DNA of 64,000 nt from Methylocystis sp. (GTDB lineage Bacteria > Pseudomonadota > Alphaproteobacteria > Rhizobiales > Beijerinckiaceae), in contig NZ_JAKFWS010000013.1 of the NCBI RefSeq assembly GCF_021731785.1, positions 1 to 64,000 of the forward strand, in the 5' to 3' direction. Shown here piece by piece: positions 16,832 through 23,983 of this stretch (position 1 is its first letter; every line of letters begins with the position of its first letter). Made by a program: the position numbers and the translations under genes. Under the pieces are notes generated by a model. That model was not told the origin of the DNA and made no database searches. It was given only the letters and a program-made list of their open reading frames with translations.

Positions 16832-18406
16832 ATGCGACTAGTTGCGGTCTTAACGCTCGCGGGCGCGTTGGCTAGCCCGCTCGCTGCTGCGCAAGCCCAG
16901 ACGACAAAAAAACCACATATCGTGGTGATTTGGGGCGACGATATCGGACAGTCGAACATTAGCGCCTATACCAACGGACTGATGGGCTATCGTACGCCCA
17001 ATATCGACTCCATCGCCCAGCAAGGCATGATCTTTACGGATTATTATGGCGAACAGAGCTGCACCGCGGGACGCGCCTCTTTCATTACGGGGCAGAGCGG
17101 ATTGCGCACCGGCCTAACCAAAGTCGGTCTGCCGGGCGCGGACCTCGGATTGCGCAAGGAAGACCCGACGATCGCCGAGCTTCTCAAGGCGCAAGGCTAT
17201 GCGACAGGCCAATTCGGCAAGAACCATCTTGGCGACAAGGATGAGTTTCTGCCTACGGCGCATGGCTTCGACGAATTCTATGGAAACCTTTATCACCTGA
17301 ATGCTGAGGAAGAGCCCGAACTGCCGGATTATCCGAAAGCCAACGACCCGGAATTCCCCAATTTTCGCAAGGATTTCGGCCCGCGCGGCGTCATCCACAG
17401 CTTCGCGACGGCGAATGGCGGTCAGAAAGTCGAAGACACAGGGCCGCTGACCCGGGAGCGAATGGAAACCATCGATGACGACGTAGCCGCTAGAGTCGTT
17501 GATTTCCTCGAAAAGCAGGTGAAAGCCGATAAGCCAGTTTTTCTGTGGCTGAACTTCACCCACATGCATTTTCGCACGCATGCAAAACCCAGAAGCGTCG
17601 GCCAATCGGGGCGCTGGAACGGGCCATATGCGGATGTGATGATCGATCACGATAAGAACGTCGGGACCGTTCTTCAAAAGATCAAAGATCTCGGGATTGA
17701 GGATCAGACGATCGTCTTCTATTCGACCGACAACGGGCCCCATATGAATTCTTGGCCGGATGCGGCGATGACGCCCTTCCGCAACGAGAAGAACTCCAAC
17801 TGGGAAGGCGCCTATCGCGTGCCGGCGATGGTTCGCTGGCCTGGCAAGATCAAGCCAGGTTCCGTGTCCAACGAGATCATTTCGCATCTCGACTGGATGC
17901 CGACGCTTCTCGCAGCCGCAGGCGTGCCGGACATAAAGGAAAAATTGCTGAAGGGTTACAAGATCGGAAAATCCAACTACAAAGTCCATCTGGATGGTTA
18001 CAATCTACTACCCTATCTGACAGGCGAGGAAGATAAGGGCCCGCGCAGAGAGTTCTTTTACATATCCGATGATGGCGATCTGACGGGACTTCGGTTTGAC
18101 AATTGGAAGTTCGTTTTTTCAGAACAAAGAGCGCCGGGCACGTTGCGCGTTTGGGCCGAGCCGCTGACCAATCTTCGCGTGCCGCTGATTTTCAACCTCC
18201 GCATGGACCCCTATGAGCGCGCGAACATAACGTCAAACACCTATTACGACTGGCTGCTCGATCATGCGTTCATGCTGATCCCCGCACAGACCTATGTCGG
18301 ACGATATCTGGCGACGTTCAAAGACTATCCGCCTCGTCAGAAGGCCGCGACTTTCTCGATCGATCAGGTCATGGAAAAGCTGAAACGACCGCTGCATCGC
18401 GATTGA
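16832..18406 (+). CDS. Exported arylsulfatase
   Basis: Type I sulfatase of 524 residues. A signal peptide (VAVLTLAGALASPLAAAQA) targets it to the periplasm. The metal-binding WGDDIG (34-39) is followed by CTAGR at 77-81, the C-x-A-x-R motif whose Cys77 is converted to formylglycine. Further sulfatase features are GKNHLGD (metal/anion site), LWLNFTHMHFRTHA, and FYSTDNGPHMNSWPD with the Asp-Asn metal ligands. Activity needs a formylglycine-generating enzyme or anaerobic sulfatase maturase, which is not in this window. AGAGAGGGAGGG precedes the ATG. The physiological sulfate ester is unknown; sulfur scavenging is the likely role. Confidence 0.92.
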   Translation: MRLVAVLTLAGALASPLAAAQAQTTKKPHIVVIWGDDIGQSNISAYTNGLMGYRTPNIDSIAQQGMIFTDYYGEQSCTAGRASFITGQSGLRTGLTKVGLPGADLGLRKEDPTIAELLKAQGYATGQFGKNHLGDKDEFLPTAHGFDEFYGNLYHLNAEEEPELPDYPKANDPEFPNFRKDFGPRGVIHSFATANGGQKVEDTGPLTRERMETIDDDVAARVVDFLEKQVKADKPVFLWLNFTHMHFRTHAKPRSVGQSGRWNGPYADVMIDHDKNVGTVLQKIKDLGIEDQTIVFYSTDNGPHMNSWPDAAMTPFRNEKNSNWEGAYRVPAMVRWPGKIKPGSVSNEIISHLDWMPTLLAAAGVPDIKEKLLKGYKIGKSNYKVHLDGYNLLPYLTGEEDKGPRREFFYISDDGDLTGLRFDNWKFVFSEQRAPGTLRVWAEPLTNLRVPLIFNLRMDPYERANITSNTYYDWLLDHAFMLIPAQTYVGRYLATFKDYPPRQKAATFSIDQVMEKLKRPLHRD

Positions 18407-18464
18407 ATGACAACCATTCGGCGGGCGCCAACGATATGAACGCTCGCAAGCGTAAGGCGCACGC

Positions 18465-18884
18465 ATGCCCTTCAAAATGTCGACCTTTGTCTTTTGGTCT
18501 GGTGTTTACAACGCCGTCTTGGCCTCATTTTTGACGTTCCCGCCGCTTTATCGGGCGATTGGACTGAATATCTGTTCGCCCGTGTGGGGATGGCTTATTG
18601 CAGGATTTTTAGCTTACACCTGCGTTGTGCTGATTTTCGCCTCGCGGAATCTGATCCAGCGCGGCGCATTGGTCTATTGGGAGTCGTTACTCCGTTATGT
18701 CGCGGCGATCGTGCTCATTCCGGCTGGCGTGTTCGGCGATGTTGGTTTGATTGCCGCTCTGCTGGGCTTGGGCGACCTCGTCATCGGCCTCATTTATGCG
18801 TTCGGCCTGCCGAGAGAACTTGCCGTGTCACACCGCGCCTTGCTTTTTGCAGAGTCGGTTGAAGTAGAAAACGAGCCGGCGTAA
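18465..18884 (+). CDS. Small four-helix membrane protein of unknown function
   Basis: 139 residues with four hydrophobic segments: FVFWSGVYNAVLASFLTF, VWGWLIAGFLAYTCVVLIFA, LLRYVAAIVLIPAGVFG and LIAALLGLGDLVIGLIYAFG. Inner-membrane location is predicted. I do not recognise the family with certainty. It follows the arylsulfatase by 58 bases on the same strand and could be cotranscribed. An overlapping reading frame on the same strand has no protein-like features and is discarded. Confidence 0.65.
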   Translation: MPFKMSTFVFWSGVYNAVLASFLTFPPLYRAIGLNICSPVWGWLIAGFLAYTCVVLIFASRNLIQRGALVYWESLLRYVAAIVLIPAGVFGDVGLIAALLGLGDLVIGLIYAFGLPRELAVSHRALLFAESVEVENEPA

Positions 18885-18959
18885 CCAGAGCGGGAGAGCG
18901 ACTGCTCTCGGCGAAATTGCGACCTCGCTAGCGACTTTGGCCAGCGGACTCGGAGGGGT

Positions 18960-19208
18960 TCAAGAACGCCCCAGCGCCCGTTCCAGCACGAACACCCGCA
19001 ACGCCGAGGATAAATTTGCTTCGCCTCTCCCAGCGTCCACCCGCGCGATCAGCGCCGCAAGCGAGATGCCTTCCTGTGTCGCAATGTCCTTCAGCGCCCG
19101 CCAGAAGGCGTCCTCAAGCGACACGCTGGTTCGGTGGCCGGCGATAACGACCGAATGTTTGACGACCCGGCGGGAGTTGGCGTCTTGAGGCGTAAAAGCC
19201 TCGCTCAC
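18960..19208 (-). CDS. Ribbon-helix-helix domain protein (RHH_4 type)
   Basis: 82-residue protein with the RHH_4 pattern: VVIAGHRTSVSLEDAFWRALKDIA, then EGISLAALIARVDAGR and a final NLSSALRVFVLE helix. It may bind DNA as a dimer, but no target is known. The start ATG overlaps the stop of the DUF4169 gene by four bases (ATGA), so it is translationally coupled and is the last gene of the sspB-DUF4169-RHH operon. This three-gene set is commonly conserved in alphaproteobacteria, suggesting a link to proteolysis control, but the function is not established. Confidence 0.85.
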   Translation of the reverse strand: MSEAFTPQDANSRRVVKHSVVIAGHRTSVSLEDAFWRALKDIATQEGISLAALIARVDAGRGEANLSSALRVFVLERALGRS

Positions 19209-19399
19209 GCTTGATCGTCCGCTTCCCGATCGCGCTTATGCGCGTCGAGCCTCGCCGTCTCTAAACGAGCCTGCGCGGCGCTAATTTCGCGTTCGGATTT
19301 CAAACGCCCATGCGCGGCGCGGTTCGCCTGCGCCTGATCGTCCTTCGCGCGCCTATCGCGCTGTTTGCGGGCGCGGCGCAGATTGACGATCTCGCCCAT
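19205..19399 (-). CDS. DUF4169 family small protein
   Basis: 64-residue highly charged helical protein beginning MGEIVNLRRARKQRDRRAKD, the DUF4169 signature, with repeating Ala/Arg/Glu and no hydrophobic core or membrane segment. Its ATG shares one base with the sspB stop (TGATG), so translation is coupled. Function unknown; the very basic N-terminus could bind nucleic acid or ribosomes. Confidence 0.85.
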   Translation of the reverse strand: MGEIVNLRRARKQRDRRAKDDQAQANRAAHGRLKSEREISAAQARLETARLDAHKRDREADDQA

Positions 19400-20013
19400 C
19401 AGGGCTTTTTGCGGAAGGCGTCGATCGAGACGATCTTGTCGTCGCCTTCCTCTTTCGTTTCGACGGTCCGGAGCTTTCTTAGCTTCTCGCCGGCCGGCGC
19501 CTTGGCCGGCTCTGACTTAGACTCGACCTTTGCGGGCTCGACCTTGGCGGGCTCGGTTTTGACCGGCTTGAGCTCCCTGACCGGCTCCGGCTTCTTGAGA
19601 AGGCTCGGACCTGCCGAAGGCGACTCCTCTTCCGTCTCCTCATCCGCATCATCTTCTGCATCCTCGAAGCTCAAGCCGAATTTGACCGCGGGATCGAAGA
19701 AGCCGGTGACGGCCGCGAAGGGCACGTAAAGATGCTCGGGGATCGAGCGGAAGGACAAAGTGACGCCGAAGCCTTCGTCGTCGACTTCGAGATTCGAATA
19801 TTGATGCTGCAGGATGATCGTCAGTTCGCGCGGCCATTGCTCGGCGAGGCGACGCGAAATCGTCACGCCCGGCGCGTCGGTGCGGAAGCTGATGGTGAAG
19901 TGATGATCGCCCGGCAGATAGCCGTTTTCCGCGGCGTCGTTCAGCACTTTGCGCATGACGCCGCGCATGGCGTCCTGGACGAGAAGATCGTAACGAATAA
20001 TGTCTTTGGCCAT
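19399..20013 (-). CDS. sspB: SspB-family ClpXP adaptor (alpha-type)
   Basis: Adaptor that binds the ssrA degradation tag and hands tagged proteins to ClpXP. The 204 residues have the alphaproteobacterial SspB core: IRYDLLVQDAMRGVMRKVL, GDHHFTISFRTDAPGVTIS, PRELTIILQHQYSNLEVDD and FGVTLSFRSIPEHLYVPFAA, then a long Asp/Glu-, Pro- and Lys-rich tail ending in a basic KIVSIDAFRKKP that may be the ClpX-docking peptide. The ATG at 20013 begins AKDIIRYD, the usual start; the frame is open 19 codons upstream. It lies just downstream of the ssrA gene on the same strand, separated by a terminator-like hairpin. Confidence 0.92.
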   Translation of the reverse strand: MAKDIIRYDLLVQDAMRGVMRKVLNDAAENGYLPGDHHFTISFRTDAPGVTISRRLAEQWPRELTIILQHQYSNLEVDDEGFGVTLSFRSIPEHLYVPFAAVTGFFDPAVKFGLSFEDAEDDADEETEEESPSAGPSLLKKPEPVRELKPVKTEPAKVEPAKVESKSEPAKAPAGEKLRKLRTVETKEEGDDKIVSIDAFRKKP

Positions 20014-20106
20014 TGCTTCGCGCCAAACCGCCATCTGCATGGTCGTCCGGCTGCCGCTTCCGACCATCATGTTGCCGCGCTTTGCGCCACCGCGGCGCGG
20101 CGCGAA

Positions 20107-20143
20107 AAGAATTAAGTGGAGGCTTCTGTTGCCAGGCGCCTCC
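20107..20143 (-). terminator. Probable ssrA terminator
   Basis: On the minus strand GGAGGC (20138-20143) and GCCTCC (20118-20123) form a stem over a 14-base loop, followed by ACTTAATTCTTTT. It lies between the ssrA coding piece and sspB and would separate their transcription. Confidence 0.5.
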
Positions 20144-20440
20144 TGACCCCGCCTAGAAGTGCAAACCCCTAGGGCTTAATTCCCAGTTTGGGCGCTGCAT
20201 TACGCAGCGACGGCCACCGGAGCATAGTTGTCGTTGGCAACTATAAGGTTTGACCCGATAACGGCGGTATCATGCCGAGCGAAAAATCACCCTTTACGCC
20301 CTCGTCGATCCTATTTCGCCCCCGCCGAAACCCGCCGCAGGCGACGGGCTTAGGTGGAGGCGCCGGGTACCGCCCCCGGGTCCGAATGGTTTATTACGGT
20401 GTCCGTTTATCGCCATAGCCGCCGCAAGCGACGGCAAATT
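20144..20440 (-). ncRNA. ssrA: Circularly permuted two-piece tmRNA
   Basis: Rescues stalled ribosomes and adds a degradation tag. Read on the minus strand, the acceptor piece comes first: GGACCCGGGGGCGGTACCC (T-arm region) and CGCCTCC-A-CC at 20362-20353. A short spacer follows, and then the coding piece starts with GGGGGCG at 20323. These seven bases pair with CGCCTCC to make the acceptor stem, with a G-U at the third pair, the alanine identity element. The tag frame (20238-20200) encodes ANDNYAPVAVAA then TAA. The order 3'-half before 5'-half is the alphaproteobacterial permutation; two mature RNAs are expected. The outer ends are approximate. Confidence 0.93.
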
Positions 20441-20441
20441 G

Positions 20442-20470
20442 AATATAGGCGGTTGCGGGATTTTGTGAAA
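20442..20470 (-). promoter_or_regulatory. Candidate ssrA promoter
   Basis: Minus-strand TTTCAC (20470-20465) and TATATT (20447-20442) are separated by exactly 17 bases and lie immediately before the tmRNA acceptor piece. Confidence 0.45.
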
Positions 20471-20560
20471 GGGCCGGCTGTGCGCAAGTCTCTCGAAGCC
20501 TTTGCGCGCGCGGCGGCTCGCTGAACCGTTTCGCTCGCGCCGGATCCGCCGAAGCCGCGA

Positions 20561-21166
20561 CTATGCCTCGCCCACGCGTTTCAGCGTCCCGAAGCCCTTC
20601 GCGTCCATCGCGAGATGCAGCCTGTTCTGTACCCCGGCGTCGTCGCCCTTGATGAGGAGCGCGGCGTTTTCGGCGATCGCCTCGCAGAGCGCAGCCACCC
20701 AGGGCTCCTCGCTCTTGGCGAAATCGCTCAGCACATAGGAATGCACCAGCGCCTTATCGCCGGGATGGCCGATGCCGAGCCGCAACCGCTTATAGTCGTT
20801 GCCGATATGGGCTGTGATCGAGCGCAGCCCGTTATGGCCTGCGACGCCGCCGCCCGTCTTGATCCGGCATTTTCCCGGCGCGAGATCGAGTTCGTCGTGA
20901 AGGACCACGATCTCATCGAGGCCGATCTTGTGAAAACGCGCCGCTTCGCCGACCGAGCGGCCGCTCTCGTTCATAAAGGTTTGCGGCGCGAGCAGCATGA
21001 CGCGTTCGCCGCCAATCGTTCCCTCGCTGATGAGGCCTTGGAAGCGCGCCCGCGCCTTTGGGAAGGCATGGCGCCTGGCGATCGCTTCGAGCGCCATGAA
21101 GCCGATATTGTGCCGGTTCCTGGCGTAAGCGCGTCCGGGATTGCCGAGTCCGACGAGGAGCAGCAT
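20561..21166 (-). CDS. pth: Peptidyl-tRNA hydrolase
   Basis: Releases tRNA from peptidyl-tRNAs that drop off the ribosome. The 201-residue length and motifs are standard: [19 protein letters not shown] with catalytic His19, [33 protein letters not shown], and [13 protein letters not shown]. The ATG at 21166 has GAGG five bases upstream; an upstream TTG is ignored. It is downstream of rplY on the same strand, the usual rplY-pth pairing, but a strong terminator hairpin sits between them, so pth needs read-through or its own promoter. Its position beside ssrA and sspB makes a ribosome-rescue neighbourhood. Confidence 0.95.
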   Translation of the reverse strand: MLLLVGLGNPGRAYARNRHNIGFMALEAIARRHAFPKARARFQGLISEGTIGGERVMLLAPQTFMNESGRSVGEAARFHKIGLDEIVVLHDELDLAPGKCRIKTGGGVAGHNGLRSITAHIGNDYKRLRLGIGHPGDKALVHSYVLSDFAKSEEPWVAALCEAIAENAALLIKGDDAGVQNRLHLAMDAKGFGTLKRVGEA

Positions 21167-21179
21167 GTGAGCCTCTGAC

Positions 21180-21208
21180 AAAAAAATGGCCGGGCGAACC
21201 CGGCCATT
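21180..21208 (-). terminator. Strong intrinsic terminator after rplY
   Basis: Minus strand ATGGCCGGG (21208-21200), loop TTCG, CCCGGCCAT (21195-21187), then eight T residues: a nine-pair stem with a UUCG tetraloop and U-tract. It ends the rplY transcript just 14 bases before the pth start codon. Confidence 0.85.
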
Positions 21209-21230
21209 ATCACGGCAAGCTTTGCAGCGC

Positions 21231-21872
21231 TTACTTCTTCTTTTCGTCCTTGGCGGGAGCGGCTGCAGGCGCCGCTGCGGTCGGAGCTTCTTCCTCGGCG
21301 GCGCCGCCCGCTGGCGGCGACAGGCTCGCCACGGTGAAATCCTTGTCCGGATTTGTCGGCCTACATCCTTCCGGGAGCGGAATCGCCGAAATATGCAGCG
21401 AATCGTTGAAGTCCATGCCCGTCAAATCGGCGGTGACGGCTTCCGGAATATTGTCGGCCGGCACCCACATCTCCACCGTGTGGTAGACGATGTTGAGCGC
21501 GCCGCCGCGTTTGATGCCGGGCGCCGCCTCCTGGTTGATGAAATGCACCGGCACGTTGACCCGCAGCCGCGAGCCTGGCTTCAGGCGCAGAAAATCGACA
21601 TGGATCGGCGTATCCTTGACGACATCGAGCTGATAGTCGCGCGGGATCGCGCGCTCTTTCTTGCCGTCGATGTCGAGCTCGAAAATCGTCGTGAGGAAGT
21701 GACCGGAAAAGATCAGGTGGGTCACGTTCTTCTTGTCGAGCGAGAGCGGCTGCGGCGCTTCGCCGCCACCATACAGAACTGCTGGAATGCGGCCCTCACG
21801 GCGAACGCTGCGGGCGGCCCCCTTGCCTGTCCCGCTGCGCACCGTGGCCGCGAGCTTTTTGGTCTCGGCCAT
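21231..21872 (-). CDS. rplY: 50S ribosomal protein L25/general stress protein Ctc
   Basis: 5S-rRNA-binding protein of the large subunit, long CTC form of 213 residues. The N-terminal L25 domain begins [19 protein letters not shown], continues [15 protein letters not shown] and [17 protein letters not shown], and is followed by the TL5-type beta domain ([39 protein letters not shown]). The tail is an Ala/Glu/Lys-rich stretch. The ATG at 21872 is the family start; 21 extra upstream codons are discounted. A terminator follows the stop, and pth lies downstream. Confidence 0.93.
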   Translation of the reverse strand: MAETKKLAATVRSGTGKGAARSVRREGRIPAVLYGGGEAPQPLSLDKKNVTHLIFSGHFLTTIFELDIDGKKERAIPRDYQLDVVKDTPIHVDFLRLKPGSRLRVNVPVHFINQEAAPGIKRGGALNIVYHTVEMWVPADNIPEAVTADLTGMDFNDSLHISAIPLPEGCRPTNPDKDFTVASLSPPAGGAAEEEAPTAAAPAAAPAKDEKKK

Positions 21873-22114
21873 GTCGGTGTCCTTTAAGTCAAAAGAAAAG
21901 GCGCTGCTTCGCCTCCAGGGGTGTCGGAAACGCAAGCGCCGCGGCGCTTATAGGCGAGCGCGCTCAGGTAGGCAAGCGAAGCGCAAAACAATTGCGAGCG
22001 ACCCTTTCCGATCGCGGATTGCGCTTCATATGGCCGCAGATCGCCCATCCTTTGGGCGGCATGGCGCAGCCGCGGCTTGGTTGCGGTCGCCACTGCAAGA
22101 GAAAGGGCTCGAAC

Positions 22115-22444
22115 ATGCGTATTCTGGCGACTTGCATCGCGCTTCTCGGACTGGTCGGATTGGCGGCGACTCCAGCTCAGGCCGACCGTCGGCTCACCGA
22201 TCAGGAGAAGTCAAGCATCCGATCGGCGATGAAAGACATGGGATGTTCCGGCGGCAAAATGGAATTCGACGACGGAAAATTCGAGGTCGATGACGCCAAT
22301 TGTCAGGACGGAAAACGGTATGATCTCAAGTTCGATCGCAATTTCAAGATGACCAGCAAGGAGCTTGAAGACAAGAATGGCCGTCGCGAATACTATGGGA
22401 GCGGGCGGCACAACAAGCGCGACAACAGGCACGATACGTATTAA
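22115..22444 (+). CDS. Small secreted PepSY-like protein
   Basis: 109-residue exported protein. The signal peptide RILATCIALLGLVGLAATPAQA is clear, followed by a short domain with LTDQEKSSIRSAMKDMGCSG, MEFDDGKFEVDDANCQDGK and YDLKFDRNFKMTSKELED, which resembles a PepSY fold with two cysteines that could pair. The tail is basic and polar (His, Arg, Asn). GAAAGGG precedes the ATG. The frame extends 41 codons upstream without protein-like sequence. Function unknown; PepSY domains often inhibit peptidases or bind metals. Confidence 0.75.
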   Translation: MRILATCIALLGLVGLAATPAQADRRLTDQEKSSIRSAMKDMGCSGGKMEFDDGKFEVDDANCQDGKRYDLKFDRNFKMTSKELEDKNGRREYYGSGRHNKRDNRHDTY

Positions 22445-22460
22445 CGCCGGCTCTGAGCAG

Positions 22461-23945
22461 TCAGAGGATTTGCCGTCCGCGCATATGTGCGACGCTGCGC
22501 CGGAAGATCGAGGTTGGCCGGTGCAGCGGCGCGATGGGGGCGACAGGGTCAGGTCCCCACCCGATGTCCAACGTTGAGGAACCAGGAAAGCTTCCAGCCC
22601 GGTCGACATAGGGTGGGGTCTTTTCCAACTGAATCGCCGGCGCAACCCGCGTTAGCAGGCCGATCGGCGAGTCCTGGTCGACCAGGTAACGATTGAGATC
22701 GTCCTGGCCGATTGGAACTGGCGCTTCCGCGTTGGCGGCGAAACCTATGCCGAGCATCGCCGTCCCGGCGAGCGATATACGAACGATCCAGCGGCCGCCT
22801 TCCTCAGCGCGGCGCAGTAGTGCGGCGAGAACGCCGAGAGCGCCGAGACAACCTGAACCGTAATCATTGAAATAGGCTGGAATGAGCGCAGGTTCGCCGA
22901 GTTTCGCGCTGTGCGTCGCGGCGAGGCCAGTCGCGGCCTGAGCGAGCTGCTCCCAGCCGCGCCGCTCGGCCCAGGGGCCTTGGAAGCCGTAGGCGTTGAC
23001 CTCGACGTAGATCAGGCGCGGGTTGATCCGCCATAACTCCTGCGGACTAAATCCACGGTTGGCCAGCGATCCCCATCGAAATCCCTGCACGAACACGTCG
23101 CAGTCGGAAACGAGATCCAGAGTGCGGGCGCGATCAGCGTCGGCGCGCAGGTCGATATAGGCGGCCTTCTTCCCGAAAGACGTGTCGATGTCGAAGCCGA
23201 GGATGTGGTCGAGATAGGGGTTGCGGCAGTGAATGACGTCGGCGCCGTGCTCCGCGAGCAGCTTGCCGATCGTCGGTCCGGCGACGACGTGCGTAAGATC
23301 GAGAACGCGGAGCCGCTCGAGCGGCCGCGCGTTCGCGGTTGGAAGCGCAACAGGCGGGGCGTCGCCATGCCGCAAGAGCTCGATCGGCGGCGCATCGGCG
23401 ATCGCGCGGCCTTGCGGATGCGTCCGCCATTCTTCGGGGGTTCGCAGGATCGCGGCGCAAAGACCGAGCGCCGAAAGATCGTCTTCGATCGGCTGCGCAT
23501 CGAAACGCGCGACGCTCTTGGCGATCGCCTCGGGTTCGTTTGGACAGTCGAGATAGCGCAATATGCCGTCGCGCAGATGCTGATAGGCGCCATTGAAGAA
23601 TATGTGCCGCCCGTCGCGGGTGCGATAGAAATTATTCACCGCCGTATGCACGGCGCTAATGTCGAATTGCCAGCCGCTTTGAAAGAAATAGGCGATCTCG
23701 TTGAACAGCAGGCCAGCGTGTCGTCGATCGACCGTCACACGCTGGGCGCCGAGACCGCGGCGCTCGCCGATAAAGGCGACCGTTGCCCCGATCGTCCCCA
23801 TGAGCGCGACCGCGAAGTCGTGAACCTCGATTGGCGAATCGATGTATCCCGGAGTCTGGTCGACATGAACAGGGGACGAATATTGAGGCAGGCTCAGTCC
23901 CTGCGTGATCGCCGCGAGAATCTCTTTCTGCCGCTGGCTGAACAC
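22461..23945 (-). CDS. Family III CoA-transferase-like protein with permuted domains
   Basis: 494 residues related to CaiB/BaiF CoA-transferases. The order is unusual: residues 1-200 resemble the family's C-terminal part (DGRHIFFNGAYQHLRDGIL, EEWRTHPQGRAIADAPPIEL), while the canonical N-terminal nucleotide-binding segment RVLDLTHVVAGPTIGKLLAEHGADVIHC follows after residue 210, then SDCDVFVQGFRWGSLANRGF, and RLIYVEVNAYGFQGPWAE. Where active family members carry the catalytic Asp (R-G-F/Y-D), this one reads RRGWEQLAQAATG, with Glu. Such permuted proteins are known in alphaproteobacteria; activity and substrate are unknown. The gene lies between a convergent secreted-protein gene and aspS. Confidence 0.8.
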   Translation of the reverse strand: MFSQRQKEILAAITQGLSLPQYSSPVHVDQTPGYIDSPIEVHDFAVALMGTIGATVAFIGERRGLGAQRVTVDRRHAGLLFNEIAYFFQSGWQFDISAVHTAVNNFYRTRDGRHIFFNGAYQHLRDGILRYLDCPNEPEAIAKSVARFDAQPIEDDLSALGLCAAILRTPEEWRTHPQGRAIADAPPIELLRHGDAPPVALPTANARPLERLRVLDLTHVVAGPTIGKLLAEHGADVIHCRNPYLDHILGFDIDTSFGKKAAYIDLRADADRARTLDLVSDCDVFVQGFRWGSLANRGFSPQELWRINPRLIYVEVNAYGFQGPWAERRGWEQLAQAATGLAATHSAKLGEPALIPAYFNDYGSGCLGALGVLAALLRRAEEGGRWIVRISLAGTAMLGIGFAANAEAPVPIGQDDLNRYLVDQDSPIGLLTRVAPAIQLEKTPPYVDRAGSFPGSSTLDIGWGPDPVAPIAPLHRPTSIFRRSVAHMRGRQIL

Positions 23946-23983
23946 GTCTTCAACTCCGCAACGCGCGCCTCGGCGACGACGGC

